Source of the DNA: JACQZO01 sp964512325
GTDB lineage: Bacteria > Patescibacteriota > Gracilibacteria > RBG-16-42-10
Assembly: GCA_964512325.1 (NCBI GenBank)
Contig: CAZEGN010000002.1
Coordinates: 42,324-106,323, forward strand
Length of the DNA stretch: 64,000 nucleotides
Direction: 5' to 3'
Shown here: one piece after another, positions 16,036 to 25,216 of the stretch
How positions within the stretch are numbered: position 1 is the stretch's first letter
Layout: the number at the start of each line of letters is the position of its first letter
The notes under the pieces: model-generated
The model's input: the letters and a program-made list of their open reading frames with translations, nothing else
Told to the model about the DNA's origin: nothing
Databases searched by the model: none
Position numbers and translations under genes: made by a program

Positions 16036-17071
16036 TGGCATCCCACAAAACCGCTGCAGCATGCTCATAAGACTTTGCATATGGTAACAGAGCAAGTGAG
16101 CGCATAGTCAAATCTTTTTCCACAGCATTAATGGGACTTAGTCTTACCTCTTTCAGAAAAGATTGATCACCATATGCACACAGCACTAAAAGAGCCAACT
16201 TTCCCCTTAATTCCGGAACATCATCAAATTGCTCAAGAAGCTTTAGCAATTCACAAAGGTCTAGAAAACAATGCTGCGATGAAAATTTATCTTTAGAAAG
16301 CGACGGATGAGAAAAAGCGAATTGGTGCTCATGATTCAGCTTGAGAGCAACCACCAAATTAATGATATCGCGCACGAGCGTCGTAACTCGATCTTGGAAA
16401 AAAGCGATTTGATTAGACAGCTCATCAAAATCAGCATGATCAAAGAGCGGCGGTTTATACCCTACGAGAGACAAGCGCATCCTGGTCTCGCACCGACGGG
16501 CTTCTTCGCTAAAATATGGCACTGTAAAGGCAACTTCTTTAAAGCTTTCTCTGAGCTCATCAATCATTTCCTCCAAAAATGGTTCCACTAAACCGACCAG
16601 ATAATGACGAGGAAAGTTTTTCACTGGGACATCTGAGCAGGTCAGATCTAATCCCTTTTCCCAACGAATCCAGGGCAACAACTCTTGAAATGCGATGCAC
16701 GGTTCAACGTCCTTCTTCTCTAGTACCACAGGAGCTGGCATGCCAGCTAAAACATCAGCAATAAGAACACGTTCTAGTTGGGCTAATATAAAAGCCCAAC
16801 GCCTCACATCAACCTGGCTTTGCGATGTAATTCCCAGTTTTCGCAAACAAGCGAAGCTGCGATCAAGCAAAACGGGATGTGGTCCATAAAATAACGATTG
16901 ATACTTATTCCAAAAACGGTCACGCAAAACAATACCGCCAGGCGAAAAAGCCTGAGCGTTAGCAATTAATTCCATTTCCTGTCCATTGCCTGCACATTTC
17001 GCAAATGCCGTTCTTACCGCGTTTAAAATAGTAGCTCCAGAGTAAGCCTTGATTTCAGCTCGATCCACCAT
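16013..17071 (-). CDS. Hypothetical protein
   Basis: A 352-residue soluble protein, mostly helical by composition, starting at ATG 17071 (MVDRAEIKAYSG). Cysteines are scattered (AKCAGNG, SFACLRK, DLTCSD, RRCETR, HCFLDLCE) without CxxC spacing. No signal peptide, membrane segment or known motif. It converges on uppP with a 23-base overlap. Its upstream region (17072-17193) is shared with the divergent gene at 17194. Function unknown. Confidence 0.65.
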   Translation of the reverse strand: MVDRAEIKAYSGATILNAVRTAFAKCAGNGQEMELIANAQAFSPGGIVLRDRFWNKYQSLFYGPHPVLLDRSFACLRKLGITSQSQVDVRRWAFILAQLERVLIADVLAGMPAPVVLEKKDVEPCIAFQELLPWIRWEKGLDLTCSDVPVKNFPRHYLVGLVEPFLEEMIDELRESFKEVAFTVPYFSEEARRCETRMRLSLVGYKPPLFDHADFDELSNQIAFFQDRVTTLVRDIINLVVALKLNHEHQFAFSHPSLSKDKFSSQHCFLDLCELLKLLEQFDDVPELRGKLALLVLCAYGDQSFLKEVRLSPINAVEKDLTMRSLALLPYAKSYEHAAAVLWDATNPLPID

Positions 17072-17193
17072 AAAAATTCTTAGCTCTCCATTTTGTCAGG
17101 AGATGGCATTTTATGCTTACAGCAAAACTTGTCAATTGACACTTGTCGTCGTGGGAGAAGCCGGCTATTATTTCCCCTTGACTTTTCAAGAAT

Positions 17194-17862
17194 ATGAGAC
17201 AAGAAATTGATGCATTAACCAAGGAAGAACGAGAAATATCACCACGAGAGTTTCGCTCTCGAATGACAGCAATATTAGCCACCAGGTCTGGCCGAGAAAT
17301 ACTTGAAGTAGCCGCCACACAACCTCGTTGGGTGCTAGAGATGGAAAGAGACAATTTGCTCATTGCTACTTATAAATTTCTTGATCATCATGGTGACCTC
17401 CATGTATATGAGGTACCAATCTTTTTCGGTACCTACACCTGTGCAGAACAAAAAAGCATTCCTACTTTAACAGCGCAAGAAACTGCTCTATATCAGATCG
17501 CGGAAAGGAAAGTTCACGCAGTGGAGAGTTTTTCTGCTGAAATAGTAGAGAATGTTGCAAACGCTCCGCGAAACTTATATAGCAGCTTCACGATGGATCG
17601 TTACTTACTTCAGCTCCGAACATTAGCAAAAAATCTAGAAAAACACAGCTTGCAGTTACTGAAAAACATTTTGACACTGATTGGTAAAAAAAGGCTTTCG
17701 CAGCAGACATTACAAGCAGCTTTAGCAGAGTTTAACTATGCAGTTCATCATAGCATTGAGAGAACAGTGAGCGACATGGACATCCCCCAAAGCACTCAAA
17801 CAATAGCCAAGCTCTACGAACAACTTGCCCAGACATTGCCCAATATTGCCGACACCGACTAA
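17194..17862 (+). CDS. Hypothetical protein at the head of the Cys-rich array
   Basis: A 222-residue soluble protein. The N-terminal 110 residues are mixed (KEEREISPREF, VYEVPIFFGTYTC); the remainder is a long helical region (about 125-215) that could form a coiled coil. It has a single Cys, in TYTC. No family recognised. It is divergent from the gene at 16013 and lies 33 bases before Cys-rich member 2 on the same strand, so it may be the first gene of the array transcript. TATTAT at about 17166 is a possible -10 box. Confidence 0.65.
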   Translation: MRQEIDALTKEEREISPREFRSRMTAILATRSGREILEVAATQPRWVLEMERDNLLIATYKFLDHHGDLHVYEVPIFFGTYTCAEQKSIPTLTAQETALYQIAERKVHAVESFSAEIVENVANAPRNLYSSFTMDRYLLQLRTLAKNLEKHSLQLLKNILTLIGKKRLSQQTLQAALAEFNYAVHHSIERTVSDMDIPQSTQTIAKLYEQLAQTLPNIADTD

Positions 17863-17895
17863 AGAAGCTAATTTGTAGTCAAGCAAATTCCAATC

Positions 17896-19551
17896 ATGCA
17901 AACTGCAATTTGTACGGTCACCGGCAAAGCATTCCCCATTTCTGATAAACTTCTTGCTTTTTGTCATACTCATGACATCCCTCTCCCTACGCTCTGCTTA
18001 GAAGAACGCATGCACCGTGCCTACAGTTTTTCTAATGCTGTTTACCTTTACAATACTACCTGCGCCCTCAGCAAAAAGAATATTTTAAGCTGGATCCCGC
18101 CAGACAAAGGCTTTGTCATTTATGATATAGATGAATGGATGTCAGACAAATGGGATGGGATAGATATGGGACAAGAAATTGACTGGAATCGTCCCTTTTT
18201 GGAACAAGTTGCTGAATTGCAAAAGAAAGTACCTGCACCCAATTTGATCATGGAAAGATCAACCCTGGAAAACAGTGACTATTGTAATGGTGTAGGACGG
18301 CTTAAAAATTGCTATCTCACCTTTGTCGGCGCTGACAATGAAGACTGCTTATTTGCCTCCGGCATTGTCCGCTGCAAGAACATCATTGATTCCGTGTGGA
18401 CCACAGATTGTGAATTATGCTTTGACTGTTATCAAATTACCAATTGTTACAATCTTCGCCACAGTGAGCAATGTGCTAACTCTAGCGACTCGAGCTTTCT
18501 GTTTAACTGTCGCAGCGTAAAGAATTCCTTTGGTTGTGTTAATTTAAGAAACAAAGAGTATTGCTGGTACAATGAGCAATTGACTAAAGAGGAGTATGAA
18601 AAACGTTTAGCAACATTTCGTTTTGGAAGCTTTAGCGTGGTGGAGAATGAAAAGAAGAAATTTGTCACTTTCAAAAAAAAGTTCCCGATCAAATACATGT
18701 TCGGCAATCAAAATGAAAACTCAACTGGCAATGAAGTTAACTTTACTAAAAATTGTGACAATTGTTTTTTTACAAACAATGCAGAGGACGTAGAAAACGG
18801 AGTTCAATTAAACGACAGCAAAGACAGCATTGACTTCTTCGGTTTTGGCATGAATGCAGAACTTGTTTATTGTTGTATGGGATGCGGGGATAATGCCAAC
18901 AACCTTAAATTCTGCTTGCATTGTTACAGCAATGTCCATGATTTGGAATATTGTATTTATGTAGGCTATGGTTCAAACAATTGCTTTGGTTGTGTCGGAC
19001 TAAAAAAGAAACAGTATTGTATTTTAAATAAGCAATATACGAAAGCTGAATACGAAGCACTAATTCCTAGAATTAAAGAGCACATGAAACAACACGGCGA
19101 ATATGGTCAGTTTTTCCCTCCTACCATGAGTTACTGCCACTACAATCAATCAGAGGGCAACATGTACTGTCCTATGACAAAAGCAGAAGCAATACAAAAA
19201 GGTTACAGCTGGATGGAAGAAAGCATCATACCTCCCACAGCACCCTCACCTCTCCCTGATGATGTCCACGAAACCTCAGATGATATTATCCACACAACTT
19301 TAGAATGTGCACTTACTGGCAAAAAGTATCGCCTCATCAAGCAAGAGCTAGCTGCTTACAAACAGTTCTCACTTCCAGTCCCCCGGCTCGCCCCCCTGGA
19401 AAGGATAAAGTTAAAGCTCAACAAATCGCAAATTCTCCCATTACAAACAATTCATTGTCACCATTGTCAAAAAGAGCTAGCCAGCATTTTCAATCCCAGA
19501 GAGCAGGAAATTTTATGTGAAGAATGCTTTGTTAAAAATGTACAAGAATAA
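17896..19551 (+). CDS. Cys-rich two-domain protein, family member 2 (type A)
   Basis: A 551-residue protein. The N-terminal module is of the ligand-poor type: CTVTGKAF opens it, LCLEERMHR replaces CxxCRxxR, CALSK replaces the third CxxC, and IYDIDEWM replaces VYCxxCWW. Domain 1 keeps the cysteines at block positions 1, 13, 37, 46, 55, 67 and 76. The first signature is altered to KEYCWYNEQL; the second is KQYCILNKQY. The C-terminal module opens with CALTGKKYRL (site lost) and ends with CHHC and CEEC (site kept). It shares MSYCHYNQSEGN with the same region of member 6. It lies 33 bases after the unknown gene at 17194. Confidence 0.8.
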   Translation: MQTAICTVTGKAFPISDKLLAFCHTHDIPLPTLCLEERMHRAYSFSNAVYLYNTTCALSKKNILSWIPPDKGFVIYDIDEWMSDKWDGIDMGQEIDWNRPFLEQVAELQKKVPAPNLIMERSTLENSDYCNGVGRLKNCYLTFVGADNEDCLFASGIVRCKNIIDSVWTTDCELCFDCYQITNCYNLRHSEQCANSSDSSFLFNCRSVKNSFGCVNLRNKEYCWYNEQLTKEEYEKRLATFRFGSFSVVENEKKKFVTFKKKFPIKYMFGNQNENSTGNEVNFTKNCDNCFFTNNAEDVENGVQLNDSKDSIDFFGFGMNAELVYCCMGCGDNANNLKFCLHCYSNVHDLEYCIYVGYGSNNCFGCVGLKKKQYCILNKQYTKAEYEALIPRIKEHMKQHGEYGQFFPPTMSYCHYNQSEGNMYCPMTKAEAIQKGYSWMEESIIPPTAPSPLPDDVHETSDDIIHTTLECALTGKKYRLIKQELAAYKQFSLPVPRLAPLERIKLKLNKSQILPLQTIHCHHCQKELASIFNPREQEILCEECFVKNVQE

Positions 19552-19959
19552 AGGAAGTGGAAGTGATGGGAGCAAGAGCTGAGAGCAAAGAGATAAAAGC
19601 TGAGATGAAAAGTAAAGGAGGAGAACAATTCGGAATTCGCAGTTCGCAATTCGCAATGAAAAGGCATGACCAAAGAGAACACGCAGAGAAACATAGCCAA
19701 GGGAACGTTCATTCACCTTCTTCTCGCTTCGTCATCCTGACCGGAGCGAAGCGTAGTGGAAGGATCTTGCCGGATGCCGTCCAACGCAACATGAACTGCT
19801 ATCGTTGCACAGGGCTTACCGATTCCTCCACGGCAGTCGGGCTGAAGAAAAAGAAGGAATGAGAAAGCAGGCAGAAGGATGAAAGGAATGACACTCTCTT
19901 TTCTTGCTTCCCCTAGCCTCTGCTTCGTATTAAAGTTCTCGTTAGCAATCTCAAACCCA
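19552..19959. repeat. Intergenic region with two dispersed repeats
   Basis: This 408-base gap has no credible gene. At 19623-19655 lies a word cluster (CAATTCGGAATTCGCAGTTC and CGCAATTCGCAATG) of the type found at 10030 and 51428. At 19731-19800 lies a GTCATCCTGACCGGAGCGAAG-type repeat followed by a GCCGGATGCCGT segment; the same blocks occur at 43229 (same orientation) and at 51245-51350 (where the TTCATG/CGGCATCCGGCAAG part is reversed). A Lys-rich frame over the end is repeat-derived. Confidence 0.7.
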
Positions 19960-20596
19960 TGAAATATGCTATTGGTTGCTCAGGGTTTTATTACGCTAAT
20001 TGGAAACGTTACTTTTATCCTGAAAGTCTTACAGGTTAGAGACTGGTTTACATATTACGGAACACGGTTTAATACGGTAGAAATAAACTCTAGTTTTTAT
20101 CGCTTACCACAACTGGCCTCACTAAAACGCTGGCGCGATGAAAGCCATGATGCATTTTCTTTCAGCCTTAAAGAACCAAGAACAATTACCCATTTCGGTA
20201 GGTTTCAAAACACTAGCCAGGAGCTAAAAGAGTTTTATACTTTAGCAAGCACGGGCCTAGGTAAAAAGTTAAAGAATGTACTTTTTCAATTACCTGCTAC
20301 CATGCAGTTTAATGAAAAAGTATTAGAGCTAGCAGTCACTCAAATGAGCAATGAATTTAACAATGTAATTGAGTTTCGTCATCCTAGCTGGTGGCAGGAA
20401 AAAACATATGAGGTGCTCAAAAAACACAGTATTACTTTTTGTACTGTGAGCTTTTCTCAATTACCTAGCTGGTCGAAAAAGATAAAGCAAGCTACCATGA
20501 TCACGGCATTTTGCTATTATTAATAATACCGCTGCCTTAGAAGCCATTTATAATGGCTATCAACTAAACGCTTTCCTCAATGACCAAGATCTGTAG
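19960..20596 (+). pseudogene. Decayed DUF72 (YecE-like) gene
   Basis: ATG 19960 begins the usual family start MKYAIGCSGFYYANWKRYFY and then meets a TAG at about 20034. Shifting frame restores RDWFTYYGTRFNTVEINSSF and the rest of the N-terminal half, including ITHFGRF and VIEFRHPSWW. That frame ends at 20521-20523. A second shift restores INNTAALEAIYNGY, which resembles the family C terminus with its YFNN motif. The stretch between (normally about 50 residues with a FHG motif) is missing. So there are two frameshifts and one internal deletion. The remnant overlaps the start of Cys-rich member 3 by 17 bases. A 185-residue open frame (19966-20523) is only part of it. Confidence 0.75.
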
Positions 20597-22271
20597 CCAC
20601 TGTCAAAAAAGTTTTGCGATAGATAATATTGATCAGAACTTCTATCAAAAAATCGCAGTTCACGTTGCGGATCGCAAGTTTCCTATTCCTGCACCAGATA
20701 TATGTGCCGATTGTCGTCGTCAAATACGGCTCGCTTTTCGTAATGAGAGAAATCTCTACCAACGCAATTGCAGTCTCTGCCAAAAATCAATGATCAGTAT
20801 TTATGCAGCGAACAAAGAGTTTCCTGTGTACTGCACTGCTTGCTTTTGGAGTGACAACTGGGACCCTTTTAGTTATGGTCAAGACTTTGACTTTAATAAA
20901 AGTTTCTTTGAACAATTTAAAGCGTTGTTCCAACAGGTGCCAAAACTAGGCCTCATTTTAGCTGAAAATGAAAATAGTGAATATAACAATAGCTGTGCTT
21001 TTTTAAAAAACTGCTATCTCTGCTTCGACGGGGGGTATGCTGAAGACTGCTACTTTGGTGAAACCTTTGATTATGTACGCAATTGTGTAGACTTTATTGG
21101 AGTACAACACAGTGAGCTCTGCTATGAGCTGATTAATAGCAGTAATTGTTACAATGTATCGTATTCCCAATTTTGTCAGAATTGTAGCGACTCCTATTTT
21201 CTAATGGATTGCATTGGCTGTAAGCATTGCTTTGGCTGTGTAAATCTCCAACAAAAAGAATATTACATTTTTAATAAACCTTACTCTAAGGAGGACTATT
21301 TTGCTTTTATTAATAAACAAAACTTAGGCAGTTTCACTGCCGTACAGAAAATCAAAAAACAGGCTCACGATTTCTGGTCGCAATTTCCCAAACGAGCATA
21401 TCGTGGCAATAATAATGAACATGTGTCTGGAGACAATATCAGCAATAGTGTGCGTAGCTTTGACTGCTTCGAATGCAAAGATTTAGAGGACTGCCGTTAT
21501 TGTGAACAAGTCATATTAAAAGCACGAGATTGTCATGACATCGACAAGTGGGGTGAAAATACTGAACTCTGTTTCAATAGTTCAGGTGTCGGCGCTGGAG
21601 CCTCACATGTCATTGCTAGCTATTACGCGGCATTCGGCGCGCAGGATATTTATCACTCGGCCTTCTGCTGGCACGGCTGCAAAAACTTATTTGGCTGCGT
21701 AAGTCTTAATAAGCAGAAAGAATACTGCATCTTAAACAAACAATATAGCCAGGAGGAATACAATTCATTAGTAGCAAAAATGATTGATCATATGCAGCAT
21801 AAAAAAGAGTGGGGCACGTTTTTCCCTGCGGCTATTTCCGCATTTGGTTACAATGAAAGTGTAGCCCAAGAATACTTTCCTCTGAGCAAAGAGGAGGCGT
21901 TAGCTCAAGGGTTTTTGTGGTCAGAACTTAGTACTCCTGCCAAGGATCAAGCACATAATTTCATAAGTACTGTACCTGATGATATAAAAGATATCCGCAC
22001 CGGCATTTTGCAAGACGTATTGATTTGTGAAAAAAGTGGCAAGCCATTTCAAATCACAAAGCCAGAACTAGAGTTTTACCGAAAACAAAGTATTCCATTG
22101 CCCCGTAGACATCCCAATCAAAGAAATGCGGACCTTAAGGCTACGAAAAACCCTCGCCATTTATGGCAAAGCCAATGCATGCGCTGTAACATTCAAATTT
22201 CTACTAGCTACCAGCCTGGAAAGAAAGCTCAAGTTTACTGTGAGAGATGTTATCAGCAAGCAATTATATAA
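20580..22271 (+). CDS. Cys-rich two-domain protein, family member 3 (type B)
   Basis: A 563-residue protein. The N-terminal module has both zinc-type sites complete: CSHC with CADCR (site 1) and CSLC with YCTAC (site 2), then WSDNWD and DFNKSFFEQ. Domain 1 has cysteines at block positions 1, 13, 25, 37, 46, 55, 58, 67, 70, 73 and 76; the first signature is KEYYIFNKPY (Cys replaced by Tyr). Domain 2 ends with KEYCILNKQY. C-terminal site 3 is lost (CEKSGKPF), while site 4 is kept (CMRC, YCERC). The start ATG 20580 lies inside the tail of the DUF72 remnant, so it may use a promoter inside that remnant. Closest to member 5. Confidence 0.8.
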   Translation: MTKICSHCQKSFAIDNIDQNFYQKIAVHVADRKFPIPAPDICADCRRQIRLAFRNERNLYQRNCSLCQKSMISIYAANKEFPVYCTACFWSDNWDPFSYGQDFDFNKSFFEQFKALFQQVPKLGLILAENENSEYNNSCAFLKNCYLCFDGGYAEDCYFGETFDYVRNCVDFIGVQHSELCYELINSSNCYNVSYSQFCQNCSDSYFLMDCIGCKHCFGCVNLQQKEYYIFNKPYSKEDYFAFINKQNLGSFTAVQKIKKQAHDFWSQFPKRAYRGNNNEHVSGDNISNSVRSFDCFECKDLEDCRYCEQVILKARDCHDIDKWGENTELCFNSSGVGAGASHVIASYYAAFGAQDIYHSAFCWHGCKNLFGCVSLNKQKEYCILNKQYSQEEYNSLVAKMIDHMQHKKEWGTFFPAAISAFGYNESVAQEYFPLSKEEALAQGFLWSELSTPAKDQAHNFISTVPDDIKDIRTGILQDVLICEKSGKPFQITKPELEFYRKQSIPLPRRHPNQRNADLKATKNPRHLWQSQCMRCNIQISTSYQPGKKAQVYCERCYQQAII

Positions 22272-22351
22272 AAGGTTCCGCTTGTTTTTGAGCTGAATTG
22301 CGTGGCATTGAAAGTATATGCTAGCTTAGAGCAAAGCTCTAACCATGGTCT

Positions 22352-23983
22352 ATGTCAGCAACCAATGGCCTATCTCAACGCGAAATTGCTTACTGTCAAA
22401 ACAACCATATTCCCCTTTCCAGCCAAGGTCAGACAGAAAGACTAAGAGACTTATTAGCATTTTATAACTCCATCTTTCTTTACAATCACAAATGTGACTT
22501 GAGCGGAAAACCAATGCTTAGCATTGTACCACCCACCAAAAACTTCAAAGTATATGACATTGGCATATGGATGGATGACACAGCATGGGATCCATTAACA
22601 TATGGCCGAAATTATGATTTCAGTCGGCCCTTTTTTGAGCAATTTGCTGCATTGCTACAAGTGGTGCCAGTACCCAGCCGGTCAGTAGTTTTATCGACCA
22701 TGGAAAACAGTGACTATACCAATGGTGTAAGCAATGCCAAAAACTGCTATCTCATTTTTGACTGCAACAATTGTGAAGATTGCTACTTTTCTTATCAGAT
22801 GAACAATGCCAAAAACATTGTTGATTGTATTGATATTAACGATTGCGAACTTTGCTATGGCTCTCGTCATCTGAAGAACTGTTATAATGTACGTTTTGCA
22901 GACTCCTGTGAAAACACCTCCGATTCAACTTTTGTCTTCAATTGCCGCAATGTCAAAAACTGTTTCGGCTGTACCAATCTCACTAATAAAGAATATTGTG
23001 TTTACAATCAGCAATTAACTGCAGATGAATATAAAAGCAAATTACAGCACATTAACTTAGGCAGTCACAGCAGCTTAGAACAAGAAAAAAAAAGATTCGA
23101 AGCATTTAAGAAAGGTGGATTTATCAAAGACTTAAGTGGATATTCAAATGAAAATTGTAGCGGCAATTTTTTGTATGAATGCAAAAACTGCACTAACACT
23201 TTTTACACCAGCAAAGCCCAAGACTGTGAATTTACGATCAGAGCAAACGGCAGTAAAGACTGCATCATGTACGCCATTTTCGGCATTAATGCTGAATTGA
23301 TTTATAACTCAGTGGTATGTGGCAATAATGTCAGCAATCTCAAGTTTTGTTACGGCTGCTTTGTAAACACCCATAATCTTGAATACTGCATGCATGTTAG
23401 TTTTGGCTCAAACGATTGCTTTGGCAGCATCGGTTTAAAGAAAAAACAGTATTGCATTTTGAATAAGCAATACACCAAAGAGCAGTATTTTGATTTATTG
23501 CCAAGAATAAAACAACACATGTTAAGTACAGGCGAATACGGACGATTCTTCCCTAAAAGCTTTTCTTCCTTCTATTACAACAAATCAGAAGCAGCTTCAT
23601 TTATGCCCTTAAATAAGGAAACAGCGCTCGAAAAGGGATTTACTTGGGAAGATGAACCAACAGAAAGATTCCATTCTTCCTACACCATTCCTGATCATAT
23701 CAGTACAGTCACTGCTGACATTTTAGATCAAGTACTCTCCTGCCGCCTGACTCACAAAAAGTACCGCTTAACCAAACAAGAGCTCAGTCTCTATCAGCAT
23801 TGGCAAGTACCAATACCATTGATATCTCCTTTAGAGCGCTTGCGTTTAGGTTGCTTATCATTACAAATCCAAGTACCTCAGACTAGCAATTGCGCAAAAT
23901 GCCGCCGCACAATCCACACAGTGTATACAGCCCCTGCACCGCAAGTCTTTTGTGAAAACTGCTATCAGCAAGGTATGATGTAA
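22352..23983 (+). CDS. Cys-rich two-domain protein, family member 4 (type A, shortened N terminus)
   Basis: A 543-residue protein, the shortest copy. The first 12 or so residues of the module, including the first CxxC-equivalent, are missing; the protein starts at MSATNGLSQREIAYC. CDLSG and VYDIGIWM stand where site 2 would be. Domain 1 has cysteines at block positions 1, 7, 10, 13, 28, 34, 37, 46, 55, 67, 73 and 76, then KEYCVYNQQL. Domain 2 ends with KQYCILNKQY. The C-terminal module has lost site 3 (CRLTHKKYRL, SPLERLR) and kept site 4 (CAKC, CENC). It shares FYYNKSEA with type A members. It lies 80 bases after member 3. Confidence 0.8.
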   Translation: MSATNGLSQREIAYCQNNHIPLSSQGQTERLRDLLAFYNSIFLYNHKCDLSGKPMLSIVPPTKNFKVYDIGIWMDDTAWDPLTYGRNYDFSRPFFEQFAALLQVVPVPSRSVVLSTMENSDYTNGVSNAKNCYLIFDCNNCEDCYFSYQMNNAKNIVDCIDINDCELCYGSRHLKNCYNVRFADSCENTSDSTFVFNCRNVKNCFGCTNLTNKEYCVYNQQLTADEYKSKLQHINLGSHSSLEQEKKRFEAFKKGGFIKDLSGYSNENCSGNFLYECKNCTNTFYTSKAQDCEFTIRANGSKDCIMYAIFGINAELIYNSVVCGNNVSNLKFCYGCFVNTHNLEYCMHVSFGSNDCFGSIGLKKKQYCILNKQYTKEQYFDLLPRIKQHMLSTGEYGRFFPKSFSSFYYNKSEAASFMPLNKETALEKGFTWEDEPTERFHSSYTIPDHISTVTADILDQVLSCRLTHKKYRLTKQELSLYQHWQVPIPLISPLERLRLGCLSLQIQVPQTSNCAKCRRTIHTVYTAPAPQVFCENCYQQGMM

Positions 23984-24044
23984 GCACAAATAGACAAATT
24001 AAAGAATTAGTGTACCATACAGCTTCAAACACATTAGTAATCAC

Positions 24045-25163
24045 ATGAGAAAAATAGCTCAGTCAGAACAAGTAAGACTAATCAATGTCCAGGGTTTGGT
24101 ACGTCGCGCGATGAAGCAAGTTAAAGCTAGTGAATGTAAAAATCACTTACTGACATCAATCGCTGGCAAGTTTGCTGATTTTAGTTGTGATGACACGCAA
24201 CAATTAGAAGAGGCAGTAAATGCAGTTTTAGACCAATTACCCTACTACCAAGCCCGATTAAACAAGCAAGACTGTGAAGCAATGATCGCACAAGTTGAAG
24301 CTTTATTGCCAAGACATAGGCCAGCAATTACGAATATAAAAGCTGCGGATCGCAAACTGCTTATTAGTACGATTGTAGCTATTCATGTAGTTCGTACTAT
24401 TGAACGTGCCGTCATAGCTCAAATAAGAACGAGAAGTGAACCTGAAATTGGTTTTATGCCAATTGAACATGTAGACCATAGTGCTCCAGCACTAATTTAT
24501 GACCCTCCTAGTGAATTTACTCCACTTCCAGAAGCCAACATCCATTCTCTCGCCCCAACAACAATAGAATCTCAAACGGCAAGAGCACTGCCAAGAGCTT
24601 CTCACCGCCAAAGAGCAGCTGCAATCCTAGGTGTAGCCGCATTAGCCAGCGTTATAGTCTATAAGCAAGGTCGCTCAAGAGAAACTTCACCACGAGCAAC
24701 AGCTCATACTATTTCTTCTGCCCCTATTTCCTCGCTATCCCCCCGCCCCGAACATGTCCCTCAGCCAGAACAAGCACCTTTGCTAACAACAACCTTACCA
24801 ATCACACCATCAGCAGAAGAAACGACACTTACCAGTGAAGGTCGATTACAGGATCCAATGTCGCCAGGTAGAGCGCTATTTGAAATTGCACTAAGACAAG
24901 CACTAACACCACTACAAGATAAAGTTACTGCTTGCTGGAACAATCACGTCATACCTAATCCGATTAGTTGGCTGACACGAAGAATTACTATCAGACTACA
25001 TGAAGCAAATTGGCATGTCGGGAATCCATTTACACCTGCTGGTATAACACTCGAGTGGCATCCTAATAACTGTCAGCGCATCACCGTTACGCATTGGCAC
25101 CAAGCATCTGGCACAAACAGACAAACCGTTAATAGGCTACAATTAGATTTAAGCCGCAATTAA
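24045..25163 (+). CDS. Hypothetical single-pass membrane protein inside the Cys-rich array
   Basis: A 372-residue protein unrelated to its neighbours. A helical N-terminal domain (about 1-140) is followed by a Pro-rich linker, one hydrophobic segment (AAAILGVAALASVIVY, about 190-206), a long Pro/Ser/Thr-rich stretch (about 210-270), and a C-terminal domain (about 275-372) with several Trp and His residues (WNNHVIP, NWHVGNPF, LEWHPN, THWHQAS). With positive residues on both sides of the helix, the topology is unclear. No family recognised. It lies 61 bases after member 4 and 53 before member 5, all on the + strand, so it is probably co-transcribed. Confidence 0.65.
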   Translation: MRKIAQSEQVRLINVQGLVRRAMKQVKASECKNHLLTSIAGKFADFSCDDTQQLEEAVNAVLDQLPYYQARLNKQDCEAMIAQVEALLPRHRPAITNIKAADRKLLISTIVAIHVVRTIERAVIAQIRTRSEPEIGFMPIEHVDHSAPALIYDPPSEFTPLPEANIHSLAPTTIESQTARALPRASHRQRAAAILGVAALASVIVYKQGRSRETSPRATAHTISSAPISSLSPRPEHVPQPEQAPLLTTTLPITPSAEETTLTSEGRLQDPMSPGRALFEIALRQALTPLQDKVTACWNNHVIPNPISWLTRRITIRLHEANWHVGNPFTPAGITLEWHPNNCQRITVTHWHQASGTNRQTVNRLQLDLSRN

Positions 25164-25216
25164 CAGATTTATTTTTCTGGTCCTATTCGCTACACTCATC
25201 GCAGTAGCTACCTAGT

